From Gammaproteobacteria bacterium (GTDB taxonomy: Bacteria; Pseudomonadota; Gammaproteobacteria; GRL18), in contig JALTKC010000158.1 of assembly GCA_027076245.1 (NCBI GenBank), positions 1 through 6,357 of the forward strand: a stretch of DNA of 6,357 nucleotides. The letters run 5' to 3'. Below the pieces are notes generated by a model. It was not told the DNA's origin and ran no database searches. It saw only the letters and a program-made list of their open reading frames with translations. Made by a program: the position numbers and the translations under genes. Of this stretch, positions 1-5,733 are shown piece by piece; positions within the stretch are counted from its first letter, which is position 1; the number at the start of each line of letters is the position of its first letter.

Positions 1-150
1 GGCGGTCATGTGACACTGTTTAAAGGGGCTACAGATGCCGGAGTTTTTCACCCCCTGCCGGAATCTCTACTGGCGATACATCGTCGTTTAAAACAGGCTT
101 TTGATCCCCTGGGTATTTTTAACCCTGGCCGTATGTACCGGGAGCTGTAA
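1..150 (+). CDS. glcE: Glycolate oxidase FAD-binding subunit GlcE, C-terminal end (5'-truncated by window)
   Basis: An open frame runs from base 1 to a TAA at 148-150 and encodes the last 49 residues of a protein. The tail contains FDPLGIFNPGRMY, the characteristic ending of GlcE-type FAD-linked oxidases (the E. coli protein ends in a very similar FNPGRMY segment). GlcE is the second FAD-domain subunit of the glycolate oxidase complex GlcDEF, which oxidises glycolate to glyoxylate. The FAD-binding domain itself lies outside the window, so the name rests on this ending and on the glcF gene that follows with a 1-nt TAATG overlap. A GlcD-like C-terminus ends similarly, but glcD normally precedes glcE, so glcE is the better call. 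Confidence 0.85.
   Translation, partial: GGHVTLFKGATDAGVFHPLPESLLAIHRRLKQAFDPLGIFNPGRMYREL
140..144 (+). promoter_or_regulatory. Ribosome-binding site of glcF inside the glcE 3' end
   Basis: GGGAG lies five bases before the ATG at 150, inside the last codons of glcE. It supports the TAATG-overlapping start of glcF rather than any later internal start. Confidence 0.7.
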
Positions 151-1367
151 TGCAGACATCCATTACTGAACAATTTCTTGCCACTAAGGCCGGACGTGAG
201 GCAGAAAATATTCTGCGTGCCTGTGTTCACTGCGGCTTCTGTACCGCCACCTGCCCAACTTATCAGTTGCTGGGGGATGAACTGGACGGCCCGCGCGGGC
301 GGATTTATCTGATTAAACAGCTTCTGGAAGGCCAGCCGGTTACCCGTGTTACTCAGCAGCATCTGGATCGCTGCCTGACCTGCCGTGCCTGTGAAACCAC
401 CTGTCCCTCCGGCGTGCAGTACGGCCAGCTGGTGGATATTGGCCGTGAGCTGGTGGAACAAAAGGTTGACCGCCCTGCCGGGCAGAAATTACAGCGACTG
501 GTACTGCGCAAACTATTGCCTTACCCCAAACGTTTTTCTGCTTTACTTAATATGGCACAGTTAGTAAAACCGCTGCTGCCTGAGGCTTTAAAAAACAAGC
601 TGCCGCTTAAACAGACGCCGACTCAGCGTGCTGTTAAGCAACATGCACGCAAGATGCTGATCCTGGAAGGCTGTGCTCAGTCCGTTACTACACCGAATAC
701 CAATGAAGCCGTCAGCCGGGTACTGGACCAACTGGGGATCAGTCTGATCAGCCCTGCCGGTCAGGGCTGCTGCGGAGCCGTCAGCCAGCATCTGGCCGCC
801 AGTGCTGAAGCCAGAGCGTTTATTAAAAGCAATATTGATGTCTGGTGGCCGCATATTGAAAACGGTGCCGAAGCCATTATTATTACCGCCAGCGGCTGCG
901 GGGTTCAGGTTAAGGATTATGGCCACCTGCTGGCAGATGATCCGCAATATGCATCAAAAGCCCGGACCGTGTCAGAGCTGTGCCGCGATATATCTGAAGT
1001 ACTGGCAGCAGAAGATCTGTCGGTGCTTGATATTAAAGCCGGCAGTCGAGTGGCCTTTCATTCTCCCTGTACCCTGCAGCATGGGCAGCAGCTTAATGGT
1101 CAGGTCGAAAGCATTTTGCAGCAGCTTGGCTTTGAACTGACCGAAGTACCGGACAGCCATTTATGCTGCGGCTCTGCCGGCACCTATTCCATTCTGCAGC
1201 CGGAACTCAGTCAGCAGTTACTCAACAATAAATTGCAGGCGCTTAACAGCGAACAGCCTGACATTATTGTAACGGCTAACGTAGGTTGTCAGCTACACCT
1301 GAACACAAAATCTCAGAAACTTGTTAAACACTGGATTGAACTGCTGGATCCGGCTGTAAACTTATAA
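150..1367 (+). CDS. glcF: Glycolate oxidase iron-sulfur subunit GlcF
   Basis: The protein has 405 residues, close to the usual length of about 407. It carries electrons from the flavin subunits of glycolate oxidase (glycolate to glyoxylate) toward the membrane electron-transport chain. Two ferredoxin-type 4Fe-4S motifs are visible near the N-terminus: C25-x2-C28-x2-C31-x3-C35-P and C75-x2-C78-x2-C81-x3-C85-P. Two cysteine-rich CCG domains follow: E173-G-C175 with C207-C208-G, and H304-S-P-C307 with C339-C340-G. All expected cysteines are present, so the gene looks intact. The start ATG overlaps the glcE stop (TAATG) and has a good ribosome-binding site, GGGAG at 140-144, five bases upstream. 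The stop overlaps the next gene in the same way, indicating one coupled operon. Confidence 0.96.
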   Translation: MQTSITEQFLATKAGREAENILRACVHCGFCTATCPTYQLLGDELDGPRGRIYLIKQLLEGQPVTRVTQQHLDRCLTCRACETTCPSGVQYGQLVDIGRELVEQKVDRPAGQKLQRLVLRKLLPYPKRFSALLNMAQLVKPLLPEALKNKLPLKQTPTQRAVKQHARKMLILEGCAQSVTTPNTNEAVSRVLDQLGISLISPAGQGCCGAVSQHLAASAEARAFIKSNIDVWWPHIENGAEAIIITASGCGVQVKDYGHLLADDPQYASKARTVSELCRDISEVLAAEDLSVLDIKAGSRVAFHSPCTLQHGQQLNGQVESILQQLGFELTEVPDSHLCCGSAGTYSILQPELSQQLLNNKLQALNSEQPDIIVTANVGCQLHLNTKSQKLVKHWIELLDPAVNL

Positions 1368-2239
1368 TGTCAGAGCAGATACAGAATCATAAGGAAGGTC
1401 TGCTTTCGGTTCATGCTGCGGTTTTAATTTTTGGCCTGACCGCTTTATTTGCCAAGCTGATCAGCCTCAGTGCCGTTGAAATTACCCTGCTGCGCAGTAT
1501 TTTTGCGGCACTGGCCATTGCCCTGTATATTTTCTGGCGACGGGAAAACCTGTATCTGAAACGCCGGCGGGACTATTTAATTGTACTGGTGCTGGGCTTT
1601 TTTCTCTGTACCCACTGGGTGACTTATTTTCATGCTATGCAGGTTTCATCTATTGCAGTGGGTATGATTTCCCTCTATACATTTCCGGTGATCACCGTTT
1701 TTCTGGAACCTTTTTTTCATGGTGAAAGACCCCATATCAGGGACATTATTTCCGCCCTGATTGTACTGTTTGGTATCAGCCTGTTAGTACCCGAGTTCAG
1801 TATTAGCAATCAAACCACACAGGGGGTATTCTGGGGCGTACTTTCGGCTTTATTATTTGCCCTGCGCAATATTTTGCAGGGCCGTTATTTTAAAGCCACA
1901 TCGGCCCGTCATGCCCTGTTTTATCAGAACCTGGTGGTTATGGCTCTGCTGCTGCCTTTTGCTGCTGAGGTGATCCCGCAGGTTACCCAATGGCAGTGGC
2001 TGCAGTTAATGGTTCTGGGGATATTTTTTACCGCTTTACCGCATACCCTGTTTGCCAATAGTTTACTGCATCTGAAAGCTAAAACGGCCAGTCTGATTGG
2101 CTGTATGCAGGTGGTTTACGGTACGGCCTTTGCGGCGGTTTTTCTGGCAGAAATGCCCGACTGGAAAACCGTGGCCGGTGGTTTACTGGTGATCAGTGCG
2201 GCAGTTTATGAGACTGTATCGACCTCAAAACAGAGCTGA
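1367..2239 (+). CDS. EamA/DMT-family transporter, coupled to glcF
   Basis: This 290-residue hydrophobic protein has about ten predicted membrane helices in two halves (roughly residues 14-142 and 150-285), the layout of two EamA domains in the drug/metabolite transporter superfamily. Typical features include an early helix ending with ALFAKLISLS, then LLRSIFAALA, then a THW-xx-YF-x-AMQ-x-SS segment near residues 82-95 followed by GMISLYTFPV, with charged loops such as RRENLYLKRRRD. It would act in the inner membrane. Substrates in this family include amino acids and other small metabolites and cannot be read from sequence. The start ATG overlaps the glcF stop by one base (TAATG); I see no strong ribosome-binding site, so translation probably depends on coupling to glcF. 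Its place in the operon suggests, without proving, a link to glycolate or a product. The gene ends in a hairpin facing the convergent trmL gene. Confidence 0.88.
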   Translation: MSEQIQNHKEGLLSVHAAVLIFGLTALFAKLISLSAVEITLLRSIFAALAIALYIFWRRENLYLKRRRDYLIVLVLGFFLCTHWVTYFHAMQVSSIAVGMISLYTFPVITVFLEPFFHGERPHIRDIISALIVLFGISLLVPEFSISNQTTQGVFWGVLSALLFALRNILQGRYFKATSARHALFYQNLVVMALLLPFAAEVIPQVTQWQWLQLMVLGIFFTALPHTLFANSLLHLKAKTASLIGCMQVVYGTAFAAVFLAEMPDWKTVAGGLLVISAAVYETVSTSKQS

Positions 2240-2246
2240 GGTTTTA
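2221..2246 (+). terminator. Weak candidate intrinsic terminator at the end of the permease gene
   Basis: ACCTCA at 2222-2227 and TGAGGT at 2237-2242 form a perfect 6-bp stem with a 9-base loop. A G-U pair (2221/2243) may add one more, and the + strand continues as TTTTACTT. The TGA stop of the permease is part of the 3' arm. It is placed correctly to end the glc operon before the convergent trmL gene, but the stem is short and the T run is only four bases, so termination would be modest. Confidence 0.35.
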
Positions 2247-2255
2247 CTTATGCTT

Positions 2256-2720
2256 TTATTCTCCGCCTTTAAATCCCGTCTGGCGCCATGCCTCGTAACT
2301 GATAATAGCAACGGCGTTAGACAGATTGAGACTTCTATTGTCTGATTTCATGGGGATACGAATGCGGTTTTCCGGTTCAATGCTCTGCATAACCGGATCG
2401 GAGAGACCGTGAGTTTCAGAACCAAATAAGAGTACGTCACCCTCCTGATAGCTGATCTGGGTATAATCACGGGTGCCTTTAGTGGTACAGGCCAAAATAC
2501 GCCGGCCCTGCATGGCCTCGGTAAAGTGTTCATAATCCGGATAGCGGGTCACATGGGCCAGGTCATGATAATCCAGGCCGGCACGGCGCAATTTTTTTTC
2601 CTCAAAATCAAAGCCCAGCGGTTCAATTAGATGTAATGCACAGCCGTTATTAGCACTTAAACGGATAATATTGCCGGTATTGGGGGCAATTCTGGGTTCA
2701 AATAAGGCAATATGGAACAT
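2256..2720 (-). CDS. trmL: tRNA (cytidine(34)-2'-O)-methyltransferase TrmL
   Basis: This 154-residue protein matches TrmL (E. coli 157 residues), the SPOUT-family enzyme that methylates the 2'-OH of the wobble base C34 or U34 of tRNA-Leu isoacceptors using S-adenosylmethionine. Family signatures are visible in order: EPRIAPNTGNIIRL (residues 8-21), EPLGF followed by KKLRRAGLDYHD (33-53), FGSETHGLSDP (99-109) of the SAM-binding trefoil knot, and IRIPMKSDNRSLNLSNAVAI (120-139) with the conserved S/N-rich knot loop, ending in YEAWRQTGF. The ATG start is supported by AGGA eight bases upstream. It is the last gene of the minus-strand run, 22 bases after murI, and ends facing the permease across a 16-bp gap. 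E. coli trmL is also at the end of the same block, which strengthens the call. Confidence 0.96.
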   Translation of the reverse strand: MFHIALFEPRIAPNTGNIIRLSANNGCALHLIEPLGFDFEEKKLRRAGLDYHDLAHVTRYPDYEHFTEAMQGRRILACTTKGTRDYTQISYQEGDVLLFGSETHGLSDPVMQSIEPENRIRIPMKSDNRSLNLSNAVAIISYEAWRQTGFKGGE

Positions 2721-2742
2721 TGGTTATTTCCTGCTTATGGAT

Positions 2743-3525
2743 TTAAAAAGGCTTAACATGGGCATCAAGCTCCAGCAGAGTTTTGATGGCCTGTCGGGTA
2801 GCCGAAACTGAACCCGTGGTAAAGTAATGGACTGCCGATGAACGGCTTATTGTTTTATTTTCATCCTGGCCGATAATTCTGCTGAGCTGATCCGCTACTG
2901 CACGGCTGGTATCCACCAGAGTGATATCGGTATCCACCATTGCTCTGATGGTATTAGTTAAAAAGGAATAATGGGTACAGCCCAGTACCAGGGTATCAAT
3001 ATCCTGTTGCAATAAAGGCTGCAGATACTGACTTAGTAATGCTCTGGTATCCGCTTCGGCGACCGCACCCTGTTCCACTTTATCGGCCAGTCCCGGACAG
3101 GCCTGACTATAAAGTTTTATGGACTGAGCATAACGCTGTATAAGCTGCTGATAACGTTCACTGGCAATTGTTGCGGTAGTGGCCAGCACCCCGACTCTGG
3201 CATTTTGGGTAAGCTGCACTGCCGGTTTTATACCCGGCTCCACACCCACAAAGGGAATACCATAATCCTGACGAAACTGATCAATAATGGATGCGGTGGC
3301 GGTATTACAGGCAATGACAATAACCCGGGCTCCCTGTTCCAGCAGCTTTTCGGTAATGTACCGGGAGCGCTGTTCAACAAAGCGTTCGTCCTTACAGCCA
3401 TAAGGAGCATGGGCACTGTCCGCCACATAGAGAATGGTTTCATCAGGAAGTATTTTGCAGACCTGCTGTAAAACGGACAGCCCGCCCAGACCGGAATCAA
3501 AAATACCTATGGGATTGTGGTTCAC
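2743..3525 (-). CDS. murI: Glutamate racemase MurI (GTG start)
   Basis: This 260-residue protein interconverts L- and D-glutamate in the cytoplasm to supply D-glutamate for peptidoglycan stem peptides. The phosphate/substrate loop IGIFDSGLGGLSVL (residues 6-19, with D10 and S11), PYGCK (41-45), the first catalytic cysteine in ACNTA (C73) and the second in LGCTHY (C183) are all present, so the enzyme should be active without cofactor. The start codon is GTG (CAC on + at 3523-3525), eight bases after the gpsA stop. An AGG that overlaps the gpsA TAG stop, seven bases upstream, acts as a weak ribosome-binding site. The product lacks the longer N-terminal extension of E. coli MurI that binds UDP-MurNAc-Ala; many other MurI proteins also lack it. 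It occupies the position held by cysE in E. coli. Confidence 0.96.
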   Translation of the reverse strand: MNHNPIGIFDSGLGGLSVLQQVCKILPDETILYVADSAHAPYGCKDERFVEQRSRYITEKLLEQGARVIVIACNTATASIIDQFRQDYGIPFVGVEPGIKPAVQLTQNARVGVLATTATIASERYQQLIQRYAQSIKLYSQACPGLADKVEQGAVAEADTRALLSQYLQPLLQQDIDTLVLGCTHYSFLTNTIRAMVDTDITLVDTSRAVADQLSRIIGQDENKTISRSSAVHYFTTGSVSATRQAIKTLLELDAHVKPF

Positions 3526-3533
3526 AGGTCGGC

Positions 3534-4535
3534 CTATTCCGCTTTGTAATCTCTGCTCAATAAGTTATGCACAGCCTCTCTGGGCGGCAGGTTCTGATAA
3601 AGGACTTTGTAAACCTGTTCGACAATCGGCATTTCCACTTCAAGCTGATTAGCCAGTGCATATACCAGTTTCGCGGTCTGCACGCCTTCAACCACCTGCT
3701 GTATTGCTTCATAAGCCTGCTCCATGCTCTGACCTTTACCAATAGCCAGTCCCATGCGCCGGTTTCTCGACTGATCATCAGTACAGGTCAACAGCAAATC
3801 ACCCAGACCGGAAAGTCCCATCAGGGTTTTTTGCTGGCCGCCCAGTCGGCCAGACAGGCGGCCTATTTCATTTAATGCCCGGGTGATCAGCGCCGAACGG
3901 GTATTGGCTCCAAAGCCCAGACCGTCGGCAATACCGGCGGCAATGGCCATAACATTTTTAACCGCGCCACCGATTTCCAGCCCGGTTATATCATCACTTA
4001 AATACGGTCGGAAGGTTTCGTTGCAGAGTAATGCGGCCAGATGTTTTGAATAATCGGGATTATTGGCCGCAATGGTAACGGCAGTCGGCAGGCCTATGGC
4101 CACTTCTTTTGCAAAAGTCGGCCCTGAGATAACGGCCTGATTGGGTATATTACCCAGTACCTCCGCGACCACCTGATGCAGTAACTGGCTGGTTTCAGCT
4201 TCCAGACCTTTGGTGGCCCAGGAGATATTCTGAATATCCGGTTTAATGGCCTGAATTTTATTCAGGGTATCACGAAAGGCATGGCTGGGAATGACCAGCA
4301 GCAGATCATGGCTCTGGGTGACGGCCTGCTGCAGATCGCTGGTCACCTGCAGACCTGGAGGGAAAGCGATGTCGGGCAGAAAAAACGGGTTTTCACCCGC
4401 CTCCTGCATGGCCAGCATTTTCTGTTTGTTTCTGCCCCAGAGCAGAACTTTATGACCGTTTTTTGCCAGCAGAATTGCCAGTGCAGTTCCCCAGGAACCG
4501 GCACCAAGAATACTGATGGTGTTATTTGTGGTCAC
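3534..4535 (-). CDS. gpsA: Glycerol-3-phosphate dehydrogenase [NAD(P)+] GpsA (GTG start)
   Basis: This 333-residue cytoplasmic enzyme (E. coli 339) reduces dihydroxyacetone phosphate to sn-glycerol-3-phosphate, the backbone for phospholipids. The N-terminal Rossmann domain shows G11-A-G13-S-W-G16 and W33-G-R at the end of the second strand. The conserved ATKGLE (107-112) and SGPTFAKEV (137-145) segments follow. The C-terminal helical domain has GAVKNVMAIAAG with the likely catalytic K193, GANTRSALITR (209-219), and GLSGLGDLLLTC with RNRRMG. The start is GTG (CAC on + at 4533-4535), 26 bases after the secB stop. A weak AGAG is the only ribosome-binding candidate, and a nearby upstream ATG is out of frame and closes at once. 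Together these suggest coupling to upstream translation. The TAG stop overlaps the murI ribosome-binding site. Confidence 0.97.
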   Translation of the reverse strand: MTTNNTISILGAGSWGTALAILLAKNGHKVLLWGRNKQKMLAMQEAGENPFFLPDIAFPPGLQVTSDLQQAVTQSHDLLLVIPSHAFRDTLNKIQAIKPDIQNISWATKGLEAETSQLLHQVVAEVLGNIPNQAVISGPTFAKEVAIGLPTAVTIAANNPDYSKHLAALLCNETFRPYLSDDITGLEIGGAVKNVMAIAAGIADGLGFGANTRSALITRALNEIGRLSGRLGGQQKTLMGLSGLGDLLLTCTDDQSRNRRMGLAIGKGQSMEQAYEAIQQVVEGVQTAKLVYALANQLEVEMPIVEQVYKVLYQNLPPREAVHNLLSRDYKAE

Positions 4536-4561
4536 GCAGTTATCTCTATGCCATTACAGAA

Positions 4562-5062
4562 TTAATGAACGGCATCAGCACCGGACTCATCAGAATTTTC
4601 CTGCGCCTGACGCTGCTGCAGATGCTGGGCATAGACGGCATCAAAATTAACCGGCTGCAGAATAAGCTGTGGGAAGCCACCTTTATTAACCAGTTCGGAA
4701 ATCACTTCACGAACATAGGGGAACAGCAGGTTTGGGCAATAACTGCCCAGCATGTGATCCATCTGTTCTTTTTCAAAACCGGAAACATTAAAAATACCGG
4801 CCTGCTGTACTTCTGCCAGAAATGCGGTTTTGTCTCCGGTTTTAACAGTAGCAGTGACGGTTAGAACGACTTCAAAAACATTATCGGCCAGAGGATTGAC
4901 GGCAGTATGTAAATCGACTTTCAGTTCTGGCTCCCACTTTTCAGTAAATATCTGCGGTGAGTTCGGAGTTTCAAAAGAAATATCCTTGCAGAAGATTTTC
5001 TGAATTATAAACTGCTGTTGAGCCTGATCTTCACCATTTGAATTTGCTTGTTCGTTTGCCAT
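4562..5062 (-). CDS. secB: Protein-export chaperone SecB
   Basis: This 166-residue protein (E. coli 155) is the cytosolic tetrameric chaperone that holds precursor proteins unfolded and hands them to SecA at the Sec translocon. Recognisable stretches are FIIQKIFCKDISFE (residues 18-31), the P-N-x-P segment after it, the central strands ending in FLAEVQQAGIFNVSG, and the long conserved YCPNLLFPYVREVI followed by FPQLILQPVNFDAVY. The N-terminus has about eight more residues than E. coli before the first strand, rich in N, Q and E. The C-terminal tail is acidic, as in the family, where it helps contact SecA. The ATG start has AGGGA 11 bases upstream, a rather long spacing. Its leader is unusual: an 85-bp heptamer tandem array begins about 22 bases before the start codon. 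Confidence 0.97.
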   Translation of the reverse strand: MANEQANSNGEDQAQQQFIIQKIFCKDISFETPNSPQIFTEKWEPELKVDLHTAVNPLADNVFEVVLTVTATVKTGDKTAFLAEVQQAGIFNVSGFEKEQMDHMLGSYCPNLLFPYVREVISELVNKGGFPQLILQPVNFDAVYAQHLQQRQAQENSDESGADAVH

Positions 5063-5084
5063 TAATTGTGATTTCCCTAAGGTT

Positions 5085-5169
5085 AGTGTTAAGTGTTAAG
5101 TGTTAAGTGTTAAGTGTTAAGTGTTAAGTGTTAAGTGTTAAGTGTTAAGTGTTAAGTGTTAAGTGTTAA
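5085..5169. repeat. Perfect tandem array of a 7-bp unit (TGTTAAG / CTTAACA), about 12 copies, in the secB leader
   Basis: Period-7 identity is unbroken from 5085 to 5169 (85 bp). In the phase TGTTAAG there are eleven full copies from 5087 to 5163, then TGTTAA before a C at 5170 breaks the pattern. On the left, GGTTAG at 5081-5086 looks like one further copy with a base lost. The array fills most of the 133-bp gap between the trxC stop and the secB start. Because 7 is not a multiple of 3, every frame on both strands meets TAA once per 21 bases, so the tract cannot be coding. It is a simple-sequence (VNTR-type) locus prone to slipped-strand copy-number change. Its effect on secB is unknown. Confidence 0.97.
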
Positions 5170-5195
5170 CGATTTTGGTTGCCATTGGGTGCAAA

Positions 5196-5630
5196 TTACA
5201 AGTGACTTTGTACCCATTGAACCAGGCTGTTTTGATCCATGGCGCCGGCCTGTCGGGCAATTTCGCGGCCATGGTGAAACAGGGCAATGGTTGGAATGCT
5301 CCGAATACCATATTGAGCCGCCAGAGCCTGTTCCTGCTCTGTATTGACTTTAACCAGTTCCAGTTTATGCTGAAAATAGCGGGCGGTCTGTTCAAATACC
5401 GGGGCCATCATTTTGCAGGGACCGCACCAGGGTGCCCAGAAATCCACCAGTACCGGTAAATCATTTTTCTGAATATGTTTGTTAAAGCGGGCGGCGTTTA
5501 ATTCGACCGGTTTACCGGGCAATAATATCTGATGACACTTGCCGCATTTTGCCCCGGCCGCCAGTTTGGCAACAGGAATGCGATTGACCGCATCACAATG
5601 AGGACAAACGATATGTACGCTATCTGTCAT
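5196..5630 (-). CDS. trxC: Thioredoxin 2 TrxC (zinc-binding thioredoxin)
   Basis: This 144-residue protein matches thioredoxin 2 (E. coli 139). The N-terminal zinc ribbon shows C9-P-H-C12 and C29-G-K-C32, which separates TrxC from the shorter TrxA. The thioredoxin fold follows with DFWAPWCGPCKMMAP: active-site W68-C69-G70-P71-C72, and the cis-proline P113 in IRSIPTIAL. It reduces protein disulfides in the cytoplasm using electrons from thioredoxin reductase, and in E. coli it belongs to the oxidative-stress response. The ATG start is preceded by GGAG at eight bases. A 103-bp AT-rich spacer separates it from grxC, and a 133-bp repeat-bearing spacer from secB, so it may form its own transcription unit. 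Its place between grxC and secB differs from E. coli, where trxC is elsewhere on the chromosome. Confidence 0.96.
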   Translation of the reverse strand: MTDSVHIVCPHCDAVNRIPVAKLAAGAKCGKCHQILLPGKPVELNAARFNKHIQKNDLPVLVDFWAPWCGPCKMMAPVFEQTARYFQHKLELVKVNTEQEQALAAQYGIRSIPTIALFHHGREIARQAGAMDQNSLVQWVQSHL

Positions 5631-5638
5631 GCGCTTTT

Positions 5639-5642
5639 CTCC
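5639..5642 (-). promoter_or_regulatory. trxC ribosome-binding site, partly inside an inverted repeat
   Basis: GGAG on the minus strand lies eight bases before the trxC ATG, a near-ideal spacing that fixes this start. Its first two G residues (5642, 5641) are also the end of the TATAAATGG arm of the leader inverted repeat, so they would be base-paired if the RNA folds. Confidence 0.75.
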
Positions 5643-5683
5643 ATTTATAGAATTTAAAAATAATGTTTATTACTTATAAATGG
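5641..5683 (-). promoter_or_regulatory. Inverted repeat / possible RNA hairpin in the trxC leader
   Basis: In the trxC sense, CCATTTATA (5683-5675) and TATAAATGG (5649-5641) are perfect 9-bp reverse complements separated by 25 bases. Inside the loop AATAA (5671-5667) and TTATT (5663-5659) form a second 5-bp stem with a three-base loop. The outer 3' arm ends in the GG that begins the trxC ribosome-binding site. The palindrome could be an RNA structure that limits trxC translation or a DNA operator. The stem is almost all A-T, so it would be weak, and chance is a real possibility in such AT-rich DNA. Confidence 0.4.
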
Positions 5684-5696
5684 GAACGTTTATTCA

Positions 5697-5725
5697 GTTT
5701 TAAAGTTTTATGTGGCTGTATACAA
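5697..5725 (-). promoter_or_regulatory. Weak candidate sigma-70 promoter for trxC
   Basis: In the trxC sense, TTGTAT (5725-5720, 3 of 6 to TTGACA) and TAAAAC (5702-5697, 4 of 6 to TATAAT) are 17 bases apart. Transcription from here would start near 5690 and include the whole leader inverted repeat. Other poor matches exist in this AT-rich spacer, so the exact position is a guess; read-through from grxC is the alternative. Confidence 0.2.
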
Positions 5726-5733
5726 ATATACCT

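Noticed and set aside
588..1160. Open frames overlapping glcF on both strands (588-947 minus, 802-1140 plus, 972-1160 minus)
   Set aside because: They lie wholly inside an intact glcF with all its cysteine motifs, show no family motif and have low-complexity, shadow-like translations.
4281..4864. Plus-strand open frames opposite gpsA and secB
   Set aside because: They are antisense to conserved motifs of GpsA and SecB and look like mirror frames of biased codon use.
5085..5169. CRISPR-like array
   Set aside because: The 7-bp units are contiguous with no spacers between them, so this is a simple tandem repeat.
5163..5459. Plus-strand open frame beginning at the end of the repeat array
   Set aside because: It is antisense to trxC, whose zinc ribbon and WCGPC motifs are complete; the translation shows no recognisable domain.
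5641..5690. OxyR-type binding site upstream of trxC
   Set aside because: ATAG occurs at 5647-5650, but the spaced ATAG/CTAT pattern does not follow; only fragments match, so no site is called.
5718..5731. Terminator after grxC (GTATA-CAAA-TATAC)
   Set aside because: The 5-bp stem is almost all A-T and no T run follows in the grxC direction; at most a small DNA dyad.
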